Source of the DNA: Lachnospiraceae bacterium
GTDB taxonomy: Bacteria; Bacillota; Clostridia; Lachnospirales; Lachnospiraceae
NCBI GenBank assembly: GCA_019421365.1
Contig: JAHZFJ010000008.1
Coordinates: 62,001-126,000 of the forward strand
Length of the DNA stretch: 64,000 bases
Reading direction: 5' to 3'
Shown here in pieces: positions 1 to 7,589 of the stretch. Numbering within the stretch: the first letter of the stretch is position 1; every line of letters starts with the position of its first letter. The notes under the pieces are model-generated. The model had not been told where the DNA came from and did no database searches. It saw nothing but the letters and a program-made list of their open reading frames with translations. Both the position numbers and the translations under genes were made by a program.

Positions 1-1
1 T

Positions 2-2146
2 GCATACCGAGATCTTCAACAGAAATATCACCAAGAAAAATCTCGTATGGAATCCTTAAAGAATATGACGGAACGCTACGAAGGGTATGGTAACAGTATT
101 CGTAAGATTATGGAGTTAAAGCAGTCAAACCCAGGTATTGAGGGTGTAGTTGCGGATATAATCAAGGTTAAGAAAGAATACGAGACAGCAGTTGAAATTG
201 CTCTTGGAGGTAGTATCCAGAATATCGTTACAGATAATGAAACCACAGCGAAGAGTCTGATTGAGTATTTAAAGAAGAATAAGTTTGGTAGGGCAACCTT
301 TTTACCACTTACGTCTGTTAGTAGTAGAGGTGGATTCAAAGATAACAATGTGCTTAAAGAGCAAGGGGTTATCGGTTTAGCCAATTCGCTTGTTGAGCAT
401 GATAAGAAGTACGATGGTTTAGTAGAATATCTATTAGGAAGAATTGTTGTTGTAGATACAATTAATAACGCTATTGCTTTAGCGAAAAGATATAATTATT
501 CCCTTCGTATCGTTACAGTAGAAGGTGAGTTACTTAGTCCAGGTGGTTCTATGTCTGGTGGTTCTTATAAGAACAATAGTAATCTATTAAGTAGACGTAG
601 AGAAATCGAAGAGATAGAATCAAAAGTAACAGCTATATCAGATCAAATGAAAGATAATGCTACATGCGTAGAAGATTATAAGAAAGAAAGAGAAATTAAT
701 CGTAATACGTATGAATCCAATAAAGCGAAATTACAAGAGCTTTCACTTTCACAGAATACTGTTAAATTGCAGATGCAACAAATTGAAAGTAAGAAACAAG
801 AAATCCGTGCTCTTTATGATGAGATACAAAAGGAAAGTATCGAAATTGATAATCAAACATCGGAATTAAAGAATGCTGTAGAACAGTTACGAGAAATCCA
901 AGAAGATAATCAATTAAAGAGCAAAGAAGCAGAAGCTATGATGGCTGAATATGCAAAACAGTTAGAAGAGAAGAAGCTATTAGAAAAAGCTTGTAATGAC
1001 AAAGTAGCTTCGTTAAAATTAGAGTGTTCTTCGTTAGAACAGCAAAATCAATATGTTGTAGAGAATATTAAGCGTGTTAAAGTTGAGATTGATAAACTTA
1101 AGGACGAGTTACAAGAAATTCAATCTAAATTAACACAAGCTAAGCAGCACATGGATTCAAGAGTGGAACTAACCAATAACACAAAGAGTCAACTTGAAAA
1201 TGATGAAAAGTTAATTGAATCATTAACAAAAGACTTAGAAGAAATGGTTGCAAAGAAAGAGAAGTTATCAAGAGACCATAAGGCCTTTCTTGCTAAGAGA
1301 GAAGACTTGTCTAATATGGTAAATGAATTAGATAAAGAAAGTTATCGTCTAACTGGACAAAGAGAAAAATTAATGGAACAGTTAGATACTCAAGTAAACT
1401 ACATGTGGCAAGAATATGAATTGACATATAGTTTAGCACTAGCTAAGAAAAATGAGGAATACGACAACATTCCTCAGATGAAGAAGATGATTCAGAGCCT
1501 GAAACAACAAATCAAATCACTTGGAGATGTTAACGTTAATGCAATTGAAGATTATAAGAATCTGTTAGAGCGTTATGAACTATTAAAGACACAGCATGAC
1601 GATTTGATTGAAGCAGAAGAAGCGCTTAAGAAAATCATCGAAGAATTAGATATTGAGATGAGAAAGCAATTCAATGAAAAGTTCTCAGAGATTCGTAGTC
1701 AATTCGATCTTGTATTCAAAGAATTATTTGGTGGTGGTAAAGGAACTCTTGAATTAACAGAGGGAGAGGATATCCTTGAAGCAGGTATCCGTATTATCGC
1801 ACAACCACCAGGTAAGAAACTACAGAATATGATGCAACTTTCAGGTGGAGAGAAAGCACTTACTGCCATCTCGTTACTATTTGCAATACAAAACTTGAAA
1901 CCATCTCCATTCTGCTTACTAGATGAAATCGAAGCTGCACTTGACGACGCCAACGTTAAGAGATATGCTAAGTATCTACACAAATTAACAACACATACAC
2001 AATTCATAGTAATTACCCATAGAAGAGGAACTATGGCTAGTGCAGATACCCTTTATGGTGTTACTATGCAGGAGAAAGGTGTTTCGACTCTTGTATCTGT
2101 AAGTCTAATTGAAGGTGATTTAGAAGATAAAAGAGAGTCAATATAA
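2..2146 (+). CDS. smc: Chromosome segregation ATPase SMC (C-terminal 714 residues, 5' truncated by window)
   Basis: The reading frame is open to the left edge, so the N-terminal ATPase half and first coiled coil lie outside the window; full SMC is about 1180 residues. Seen here: the hinge domain (about fragment residues 40-175, with a Gly-rich SPGGSMSGGSY segment at its end), a long charged coiled coil, and the C-terminal ATPase head with the ABC signature LSGGEKAL, Walker B FCLLDEIEA and the D-loop ALDD. SMC forms a ring with ScpA and ScpB (both encoded at 20.1-21.5 kb) that compacts and separates the nucleoid. ftsY follows after 23 bases, the smc-ftsY order common in Firmicutes. Confidence 0.97.
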   Translation, partial: AYRDLQQKYHQEKSRMESLKNMTERYEGYGNSIRKIMELKQSNPGIEGVVADIIKVKKEYETAVEIALGGSIQNIVTDNETTAKSLIEYLKKNKFGRATFLPLTSVSSRGGFKDNNVLKEQGVIGLANSLVEHDKKYDGLVEYLLGRIVVVDTINNAIALAKRYNYSLRIVTVEGELLSPGGSMSGGSYKNNSNLLSRRREIEEIESKVTAISDQMKDNATCVEDYKKEREINRNTYESNKAKLQELSLSQNTVKLQMQQIESKKQEIRALYDEIQKESIEIDNQTSELKNAVEQLREIQEDNQLKSKEAEAMMAEYAKQLEEKKLLEKACNDKVASLKLECSSLEQQNQYVVENIKRVKVEIDKLKDELQEIQSKLTQAKQHMDSRVELTNNTKSQLENDEKLIESLTKDLEEMVAKKEKLSRDHKAFLAKREDLSNMVNELDKESYRLTGQREKLMEQLDTQVNYMWQEYELTYSLALAKKNEEYDNIPQMKKMIQSLKQQIKSLGDVNVNAIEDYKNLLERYELLKTQHDDLIEAEEALKKIIEELDIEMRKQFNEKFSEIRSQFDLVFKELFGGGKGTLELTEGEDILEAGIRIIAQPPGKKLQNMMQLSGGEKALTAISLLFAIQNLKPSPFCLLDEIEAALDDANVKRYAKYLHKLTTHTQFIVITHRRGTMASADTLYGVTMQEKGVSTLVSVSLIEGDLEDKRESI

Positions 2147-2169
2147 TATAAATAATAGAGGTGCAACAT

Positions 2170-3108
2170 ATGGGAGAAAAGAAAGGCTTTTTTAGCCGAC
2201 TAGTATCTGGTCTTACTAAGACAAGAAACAATATCATATCTGGTATTGATAATATCTTCAAAGGATTTTCAAGTATTGATGAAGACTTCTATGAAGAATT
2301 AGAAGAGATTCTTATTATGGCTGATTTAGGTATTAACACAACTACAGCAATTATTGAGAACCTTCAAGAAAAAGTGAAGGAACAAAAAATCAAAGAACTA
2401 AGCCAATGTAAACAATTATTAATTGAAAGTATTAAAGAACAAATGTCAGTTGATGAAACGGCTTATGATTTCGAAAATCAAAAATCAATTATCCTTCTAA
2501 TTGGTGTTAACGGTGTAGGTAAAACAACATCCGTAGGAAAGTTAGCAGGTCAATTAAAAGATAGTGGTAAGAAGGTTATGGTAGCAGCAGCAGATACTTT
2601 CCGTGCCGCTGCAATTGAACAGCTTACGGAATGGGCAAATCGCGCGAATGTAGAGATTATCGCTCAAAGCGAAGGTTCAGATCCAGCAGCAGTAATCTAT
2701 GATGCCGTTACAGCTGCGAAAGCTAGAAACACTGATGTATTATTATGTGATACAGCAGGACGTCTTCATAATAAGAAGAACTTGATGGAAGAACTTCGTA
2801 AGATTAGTCGTGTCATCGACCGCGAATACCCAGATGCACATAAGGAAACTTTAGTAGTACTTGATGGAACAACTGGCCAGAATGCACTTGCACAAGCAAA
2901 ACAGTTTAGCGAAGTTGCTGATATCAATGGTATCATCTTAACTAAGTTAGATGGTACTGCCAAAGGTGGAATTGCAATTGCAATTCAGTCAGAACTTGGG
3001 ATTCCAGTCAAATACATCGGTATTGGTGAGAAGATTGATGATCTACAAAAATTCAATGCAGATGAATTTGTTAACGCGCTATTTACAAACAATGATGACC
3101 AAGCATAA
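2170..3108 (+). CDS. ftsY: Signal recognition particle receptor FtsY
   Basis: SRP-type GTPase (312 aa) that docks ribosome-nascent chain-SRP complexes at the membrane. Visible are the G1 loop GVNGVGKTT (about residue 111), DTAGR (about 194), TKLDGTAKGG (about 258) and an N-terminal four-helix NG domain; there is only a short basic stretch before it, not the long acidic A domain of enterobacteria. An in-frame GTG lies 9 bases upstream at 2161, but GAGGTG at 2158-2163 reads as the ribosome binding site with 6-base spacing to the ATG at 2170, so I prefer that start. It is probably cotranscribed with smc. Confidence 0.97.
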   Translation: MGEKKGFFSRLVSGLTKTRNNIISGIDNIFKGFSSIDEDFYEELEEILIMADLGINTTTAIIENLQEKVKEQKIKELSQCKQLLIESIKEQMSVDETAYDFENQKSIILLIGVNGVGKTTSVGKLAGQLKDSGKKVMVAAADTFRAAAIEQLTEWANRANVEIIAQSEGSDPAAVIYDAVTAAKARNTDVLLCDTAGRLHNKKNLMEELRKISRVIDREYPDAHKETLVVLDGTTGQNALAQAKQFSEVADINGIILTKLDGTAKGGIAIAIQSELGIPVKYIGIGEKIDDLQKFNADEFVNALFTNNDDQA

Positions 3109-3120
3109 GTTAATAACTTG

Positions 3121-3188
3121 AACTTCGCACTTGAAAATTTCGAGGAATAGCTAACTGTCTCTAAATGTAGTTTTTTATGTGCGAAGTT
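3121..3188. repeat. 10-bp inverted repeat with 48-base loop after ftsY
   Basis: AACTTCGCAC (3121-3130) is perfectly complementary to GTGCGAAGTT (3179-3188). A run of six T lies in the loop just before the right arm, not after it, so this is not a textbook intrinsic terminator. It could be an mRNA 3' end structure of the smc-ftsY transcript. Confidence 0.45.
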
Positions 3189-3229
3189 TACGGTAATAAA
3201 TTTATGTGAAATATGATATTAATAATAAG

Positions 3230-3310
3230 AAAGTTTCAAACTAGTAGATTGTCTATACGAAATTGGAATATAAGTATTCTGGTTTAGTTATACTAGTTTG
3301 AAACTTTTTT
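3230..3310 (+). terminator. Probable terminator: 17-bp perfect inverted repeat with 44-base loop and T-run
   Basis: The arm at 3230-3246 is the exact reverse complement of 3291-3307 (core CAAACTAGTA / TACTAGTTTG) and the right arm runs into a T tract through 3310. The large loop is unusual for a simple terminator. It separates the smc-ftsY unit from the ilvA promoter. Confidence 0.5.
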
Positions 3311-3408
3311 GCTTTTTAAGCTTATTTACCCATTGTTTATATACCTTGTAGGGGATTTTTCGTGTCTCCCGAATGGATACAAAATAGTTTGTAGGACGGA
3401 CAAAAAAC

Positions 3409-3436
3409 TTGACAGATGAAAAAATCGTGTTATTAT
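3409..3436 (+). promoter_or_regulatory. Sigma-A-type promoter for ilvA
   Basis: TTGACA at 3409-3414 and TATTAT at 3431-3436 with a 16-base spacer, about 58 bases before the ilvA start. No T-box core or tRNA-binding leader is visible between it and the gene. Confidence 0.7.
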
Positions 3437-3493
3437 AGGTTAAAGTGATGAATTAGCAAAGCTATTTTGAATATAAACAAAGGAGACAAAACT

Positions 3494-4714
3494 ATGATGA
3501 CATTGGAGAAATTTGAAGAGGCGACCGAAGCGGTCAAAAAAGTAATCCTTCGAACAAAACTTGTTTATAGTGACTATTTTTCAGATACAACTGGTAATAA
3601 AGTTTATTTAAAACCAGAAAACATGCAATTTACTGGAGCATATAAAGTTAGAGGAGCATATTACAAGATTAGTACCTTAAAACAGGAAGATAGAGATAAA
3701 GGATTAATTACAGCATCTGCAGGTAATCATGCCCAAGGAGTTGCCTACGCAGCAAAATTATACGGTGCGAAAGCGACAATCGTAATGCCAACAACAACCC
3801 CACTCATCAAAGTAAACCGAACAAAGAGCTATGGCGCAGACGTTGTATTGTATGGTAATGTATATGATGATGCATATCAACATGCTTGCAAATTAGCAGA
3901 AGAAAAAGGATATACATTCATTCATCCATTTGACGATGAAGTTGTTGCAACTGGCCAAGGAACAATTGCAATGGAAATCTTTAAAGACTTACCTACAGTA
4001 GATATTATATTAGTACCAATTGGTGGGGGCGGTTTAGCAGCAGGAGTGTCAACTTTAGCAAAACTATTAAATCCAAACATCAAAGTAATTGGTGTTGAGC
4101 CAGCAGGTGCTAATTGTATGCAAGAATCTGTAAAAGCAGGTCATGTAGTTACGCTACCAGGAGTTGATACAATTGCAGATGGTACTGCAGTTAGGACACC
4201 AGGAAGCAATATATTTACATACATACAGAATAATTTAGATGATATCATTACCATTGATGATCATGAACTAATTGTATCATTCCTAGATATGATTGAAAAT
4301 CATAAGATGGTTGTAGAGAATTCTGGATTATTAACAGTAGCAGCATTAAAGCACCTTGATTGTAAGAATAAGAAAGTTGTTTCAATCTTAAGTGGTGGAA
4401 ACATGGATGTAATAACAGTAGCATCAATTGTACAACATGGGTTAATTGAACGTGAAAGAGTATTCACAGTTACTGTACAACTTCCAGATCGCCCAGGTGA
4501 ACTTGTTAATGTAGCGTCTGTAATTGCAAAGGAACAAGGAAATATCATCAAATTAGAGCATAATCAGTTCGTAAGTATTAACCGTAATAGTGCGGTAGAA
4601 TTAGAGATTACAATGGAAGCTTATGGACACGATCATAAAGAGAAGATAGTAAGAGCGTTGAAAAAACATGGATATGATCCAAAGATTGTGAAACCAAAAA
4701 GCATGTACAACTAA
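3494..4714 (+). CDS. ilvA: Threonine ammonia-lyase (threonine deaminase) with C-terminal ACT domain
   Basis: PLP enzyme (406 aa) converting L-threonine to 2-oxobutyrate and ammonia, the entry to isoleucine synthesis or threonine catabolism. The PLP lysine is K51 in FTGAYKVRGA; SAGNHAQGVA and the phosphate-binding PIGGGGLAAG loop follow. One ACT domain occupies roughly residues 325-406, giving the medium-length single-ACT form rather than the 500-residue biosynthetic enzyme with two. AGGAG at 3481-3485 sets the start at ATG 3494; the in-frame TTG at 3467 has no such site. It is monocistronic between its own promoter and a hairpin. The length class alone does not decide between biosynthetic (ilvA) and catabolic (tdcB) use. 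Confidence 0.93.
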   Translation: MMTLEKFEEATEAVKKVILRTKLVYSDYFSDTTGNKVYLKPENMQFTGAYKVRGAYYKISTLKQEDRDKGLITASAGNHAQGVAYAAKLYGAKATIVMPTTTPLIKVNRTKSYGADVVLYGNVYDDAYQHACKLAEEKGYTFIHPFDDEVVATGQGTIAMEIFKDLPTVDIILVPIGGGGLAAGVSTLAKLLNPNIKVIGVEPAGANCMQESVKAGHVVTLPGVDTIADGTAVRTPGSNIFTYIQNNLDDIITIDDHELIVSFLDMIENHKMVVENSGLLTVAALKHLDCKNKKVVSILSGGNMDVITVASIVQHGLIERERVFTVTVQLPDRPGELVNVASVIAKEQGNIIKLEHNQFVSINRNSAVELEITMEAYGHDHKEKIVRALKKHGYDPKIVKPKSMYN

Positions 4715-4769
4715 ATCAATCGACAATAAAGCAAACAAACAACGCAAGCTTTTAAGTGGAATGAATAGA

Positions 4770-4802
4770 CCCCTAGAGTATAGTTTAACTATAACCTAGG
4801 GG
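4770..4802. terminator. Hairpin after ilvA
   Basis: CCCCTAG (4770-4776) pairs with CTAGGGG (4796-4802), extended inside by TATAGTT/AACTATA. The T-run is poor. It lies between ilvA and the convergent membrane-protein gene, so it may serve both strands. Confidence 0.6.
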
Positions 4803-4837
4803 CTTGTAATTATTGAATATGTAACCTCTATAGTTGT

Positions 4838-5179
4838 CTAAGCCATATCTTCCCACTTATAACGAATTAGAATCCAGGTCACACATAGTAGAATGAAGTT
4901 AACTAGAAAGTAAAACATGCTTTGATGTCTTATAAGTGAATAGGCCACTAAAACAATTTCTGCACTCGCTAAAGTATAAATACCTTTTTTTTTCATCTTA
5001 ATGATCATTGTAATTGCATAAATGTTTATTAAAGCTAATGCAACGAAAGGGAAAACGATTACTCTTGTGTAGAAGGGAATTAATCCCCATACAAAGTTTA
5101 CTAATATGTACAGAATAAACCAGCACTTAGCTACCTTAGAAAAAGGCGCAGTGGAAAATGGTGTAGTAGATTGTTTCAT
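4838..5179 (-). CDS. Small multi-pass membrane protein of unknown function
   Basis: A 113-residue hydrophobic protein with about four predicted membrane segments (starting near ILYILVNFVWGLIPF and ending near NFILLCVTWILI), separated by short basic loops such as KMKKKG. I recognise no family. The start is the ATG at 5179 because AAAGGAGG precedes it by about 7 bases; an upstream in-frame ATG at 5215 would place that ribosome binding site inside the gene. It has its own promoter (5224-5252) and is convergent with ilvA. Confidence 0.75.
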   Translation of the reverse strand: MKQSTTPFSTAPFSKVAKCWFILYILVNFVWGLIPFYTRVIVFPFVALALINIYAITMIIKMKKKGIYTLASAEIVLVAYSLIRHQSMFYFLVNFILLCVTWILIRYKWEDMA

Positions 5180-5223
5180 ATATAAACCTCCTTTATAATG
5201 CTTTTGATTTAACAATTGAAACT

Positions 5224-5252
5224 ATTCTAACTAATTATTGTAAGAAGTTCAA
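5224..5252 (-). promoter_or_regulatory. Promoter for the small membrane protein gene
   Basis: On the minus strand, TTGAAC (5252-5247) and TAGAAT (5229-5224) are separated by 17 bases, about 45 bases upstream of the start at 5179. Confidence 0.6.
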
Positions 5253-5334
5253 TAAAATTGTGAAAAAGTGTAGCTAAAGATTATATTATTAGTTATAAGC
5301 AAGTAAATACTTACGAATCATAATTGATATGGAA

Positions 5335-5393
5335 ATATATGTTTACACATGGAGACATATATGATATACTTAATATGTTCTAAATTCTAGAAC
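5335..5393 (+). promoter_or_regulatory. Promoter with two dyads, about 310 bp upstream of recA
   Basis: TTTACA (5342-5347), 17 bases, then TATACT (5365-5370) preceded by TGA (extended -10). One dyad, ATATATGT (5335-5342) / ACATATAT (5355-5362), overlaps the -35 and spacer. A second, GTTCTA (5377-5382) / TAGAAC (5388-5393), lies at the expected start of transcription. The arrangement looks like a repressed promoter. I see no convincing open reading frame between it and the recA promoter, so it may give recA a long leader or make a small RNA. Confidence 0.45.
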
Positions 5394-5608
5394 TCACAAT
5401 TTTAATATCTTAAGTAATAATCTTGGATTAAATTCTTAATCATTTATCTTAACGAAAAACCCTAATTTAGATTCTAATTTGAAACCACTGTTTCCTGTTC
5501 TTTTATACAGTATACGCTTGAGTGGAATTGTTTGGAGGTGTATAGCAAAAACGAAATGTATTGTTTTTAAATATTTACAAAATACAGAAAAAGGAAGTGA
5601 TATTACAG

Positions 5609-5637
5609 TTGACATAAGTTTGAAAATACGGTACTAT
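5609..5637 (+). promoter_or_regulatory. recA promoter
   Basis: TTGACA at 5609-5614 and TACTAT at 5632-5637 with 17-base spacing, 48 bases before the recA start. Transcription should begin just ahead of the LexA box. Confidence 0.8.
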
Positions 5638-5649
5638 ATTGATAGTAAG

Positions 5650-5663
5650 AGAACATTAGTTCG
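5650..5663 (+). promoter_or_regulatory. LexA (SOS) operator of recA
   Basis: AGAACATTAGTTCG contains the Gram-positive SOS core GAAC-N4-GTTC with a flanking G. It sits just downstream of the -10 box, where bound LexA would block initiation. Confidence 0.8.
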
Positions 5664-5684
5664 CTACATAAAGGAGAGATAATA

Positions 5685-6737
5685 ATGAGAGATGAAAATA
5701 AATTAAAAGCATTAGAGTCTGCTTTGGCTCAAATTGAAAAACAATATGGTAAAGGATCAGTTATGAAACTTGGTGACACAAGTGCTCATATGAATATAGA
5801 AACAGTACCTACAGGTGCGCTAAGTCTTGATATTGCATTAGGTCTTGGAGGAATACCTAAGGGTAGAATCGTTGAGGTATATGGACCAGAATCAAGTGGT
5901 AAAACTACAGTTGCGCTACACATGGTTGCGGAAGTGCAAAAGAGAGGTGGTATTGCAGGTTTCATCGATGCAGAACATGCTCTTGATCCAGCATATGCTA
6001 AGAATATCGGCGTTGATATTGATAACTTATATATATCACAACCAGACAATGGTGAACAAGCACTAGAAATTACAGAGACAATGGTTCGTTCTGGTGCGGT
6101 AGATATAGTAATTGTCGATTCTGTTGCTGCGTTAGTACCTAAAGCTGAAATCGATGGTGATATGGGGGATAGTCACGTAGGTTTACAAGCAAGACTTATG
6201 TCACAAGCGTTACGTAAGTTAACAGCCGTAATTAGTAAATCTAACTGTATTGTTATCTTCATCAACCAGCTTCGTGAAAAAGTTGGTGTAATGTTTGGTA
6301 GTCCCGAAACAACAACTGGTGGTAGAGCATTAAAATTCTATTCATCTATCCGTATGGATGTACGTAGAATTGAAGCCTTAAAACAAGGTGGAGAAATCGT
6401 AGGTAACCGTACAAGAATTAAAGTAGTAAAGAATAAGATAGCACCTCCTTTCAAAGAAGCTGAATTTGATATCATGTTCGGACAGGGAATTTCAAGAGAA
6501 GGTGATGTACTTGACTTAGCTGCCAATGAAGGAATTGTTGTTAAGAGTGGTGCATGGTATGCATATAACGACGCTAAGATTGGCCAAGGTAGAGAAAACT
6601 CCAAATTATATCTAAAAGAAAATCCAGATATATTTGAAGAAATCAAACAACAAGTTCGAGAAAAATTCAATCTTGATGGTGCAGTTACGGTTGCAAGTCA
6701 AGTTGAAGACAAAGATGAGGATATGGACGAAGAATAA
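5685..6737 (+). CDS. recA: Recombinase RecA
   Basis: ATP-dependent strand-exchange protein (350 aa) that also triggers LexA self-cleavage. Walker A GPESSGKTT lies at about residues 67-75; VIVDSVAALVPKAEIDGD and the L2 region INQLREKVGVMFGSPETTTGG are the usual RecA signatures, and the tail is strongly acidic (EDKDEDMDEE). AAGGAGAG precedes the ATG by a normal distance. It is transcribed from a LexA-box promoter and coupled to recX two bases downstream. Confidence 0.99.
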   Translation: MRDENKLKALESALAQIEKQYGKGSVMKLGDTSAHMNIETVPTGALSLDIALGLGGIPKGRIVEVYGPESSGKTTVALHMVAEVQKRGGIAGFIDAEHALDPAYAKNIGVDIDNLYISQPDNGEQALEITETMVRSGAVDIVIVDSVAALVPKAEIDGDMGDSHVGLQARLMSQALRKLTAVISKSNCIVIFINQLREKVGVMFGSPETTTGGRALKFYSSIRMDVRRIEALKQGGEIVGNRTRIKVVKNKIAPPFKEAEFDIMFGQGISREGDVLDLAANEGIVVKSGAWYAYNDAKIGQGRENSKLYLKENPDIFEEIKQQVREKFNLDGAVTVASQVEDKDEDMDEE

Positions 6738-6739
6738 GA

Positions 6740-7342
6740 ATGCTCCTTACAAAGATAGAACAGATTGACCAGAAAAGGTATCGGATATATGTAGAGGAAG
6801 AATTCATATTCCTGCTATACGTTACTGATATTCGAAAACTCAAGTTAGAAGAACAGATGGAAATTACACCAGAAGAACTTGAAAAAATCTATAAAGATAT
6901 CGTTTTAAGAAGAGCAAAAATGAAAGCAATGCTTTTATTAAAATCGATGGACTATTCTGAAAAAGGATTACGTGATAAACTTGCAAAACTATATTATCCA
7001 CCAAAGGCTATTAATGATGCCCTTGAGTATGTAATTGGTTACGGTTATATAGATGATGAACGCTATGCAAGGAATTATGTAAGATTTAAGAAAGATACTC
7101 AGAGTCGTAAGCAGATTGAATATACTTTACAACAAAAAGGTGTAAGCAAAGATTATATTAGTATCGCTTTTGATGAGGAATATAGTAGCGAAAGCAATGC
7201 TCTTGTACGTGCAATCATTAAAAAGGTTGGTTCATTAGAGCGTATTGAGGAACTTACAGCTGATGAAAAACGAAAGGTAGGAGCTTATCTTTACCGCAAA
7301 GGTTTTTCTTCCCAGGAAATACGTGAATATATATCATTCTAA
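6740..7342 (+). CDS. recX: Regulatory protein RecX
   Basis: Modulator of RecA filaments, 200 aa, within the family's size range. The tandem three-helix repeats characteristic of RecX are visible (KAMLLLKSMDYSEKGLRDKL, then YVIGYGYIDDERYARNYV, then a third near the C-terminus ending YRKGFSSQEIREYI). It starts 2 bases after the recA stop and has no strong ribosome binding site of its own beyond the end of recA, which implies translational coupling. Confidence 0.92.
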   Translation: MLLTKIEQIDQKRYRIYVEEEFIFLLYVTDIRKLKLEEQMEITPEELEKIYKDIVLRRAKMKAMLLLKSMDYSEKGLRDKLAKLYYPPKAINDALEYVIGYGYIDDERYARNYVRFKKDTQSRKQIEYTLQQKGVSKDYISIAFDEEYSSESNALVRAIIKKVGSLERIEELTADEKRKVGAYLYRKGFSSQEIREYISF

Positions 7343-7344
7343 AA

Positions 7345-7391
7345 GGGAAGTCTAAATTATGGGATAAATTAGCCCGTAATTTAGGCTTCCC
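7345..7391 (+). terminator. Long hairpin after recX
   Basis: A 19-base stem (7345-7363 with 7373-7391) pairs fully if two G-U pairs are allowed, around a 9-base loop. The downstream T-run is weak, so it may be a terminator or a 3'-stabilising stem. Confidence 0.6.
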
Positions 7392-7511
7392 GTTCCATAT
7401 GTTTATCTTTTGTATTGGGGCAAAAGTGCTTACATAATCGTTAATAAAATGAAAAAAAACATTTTTTTTCTCGAATTTTAGACATTTTGCATAAAATTGT
7501 TAGAACTATAC

Positions 7512-7540
7512 TTGACATCTATTTAAAAACAGTATAAAAT
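7512..7540 (+). promoter_or_regulatory. rny promoter
   Basis: TTGACA at 7512-7517 followed by TATAAAAT at 7533-7540 (15-17 base spacing depending on the register). Confidence 0.65.
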
Positions 7541-7589
7541 TTAACTGTTGTATTAACGTACAATGAAAATTGAATAAGGAGGTGCTCCT

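Noticed and set aside
3109..3466. T-box leader ahead of ilvA
   Set aside because: No GGTGGNACCGCG-like core or specifier loop, and a normal promoter lies downstream of the repeats.
5479..5682. 67-codon open frame on the plus strand before recA
   Set aside because: It starts at a TTG with no ribosome binding site, overlaps the recA promoter and LexA box, and has no recognisable protein character.
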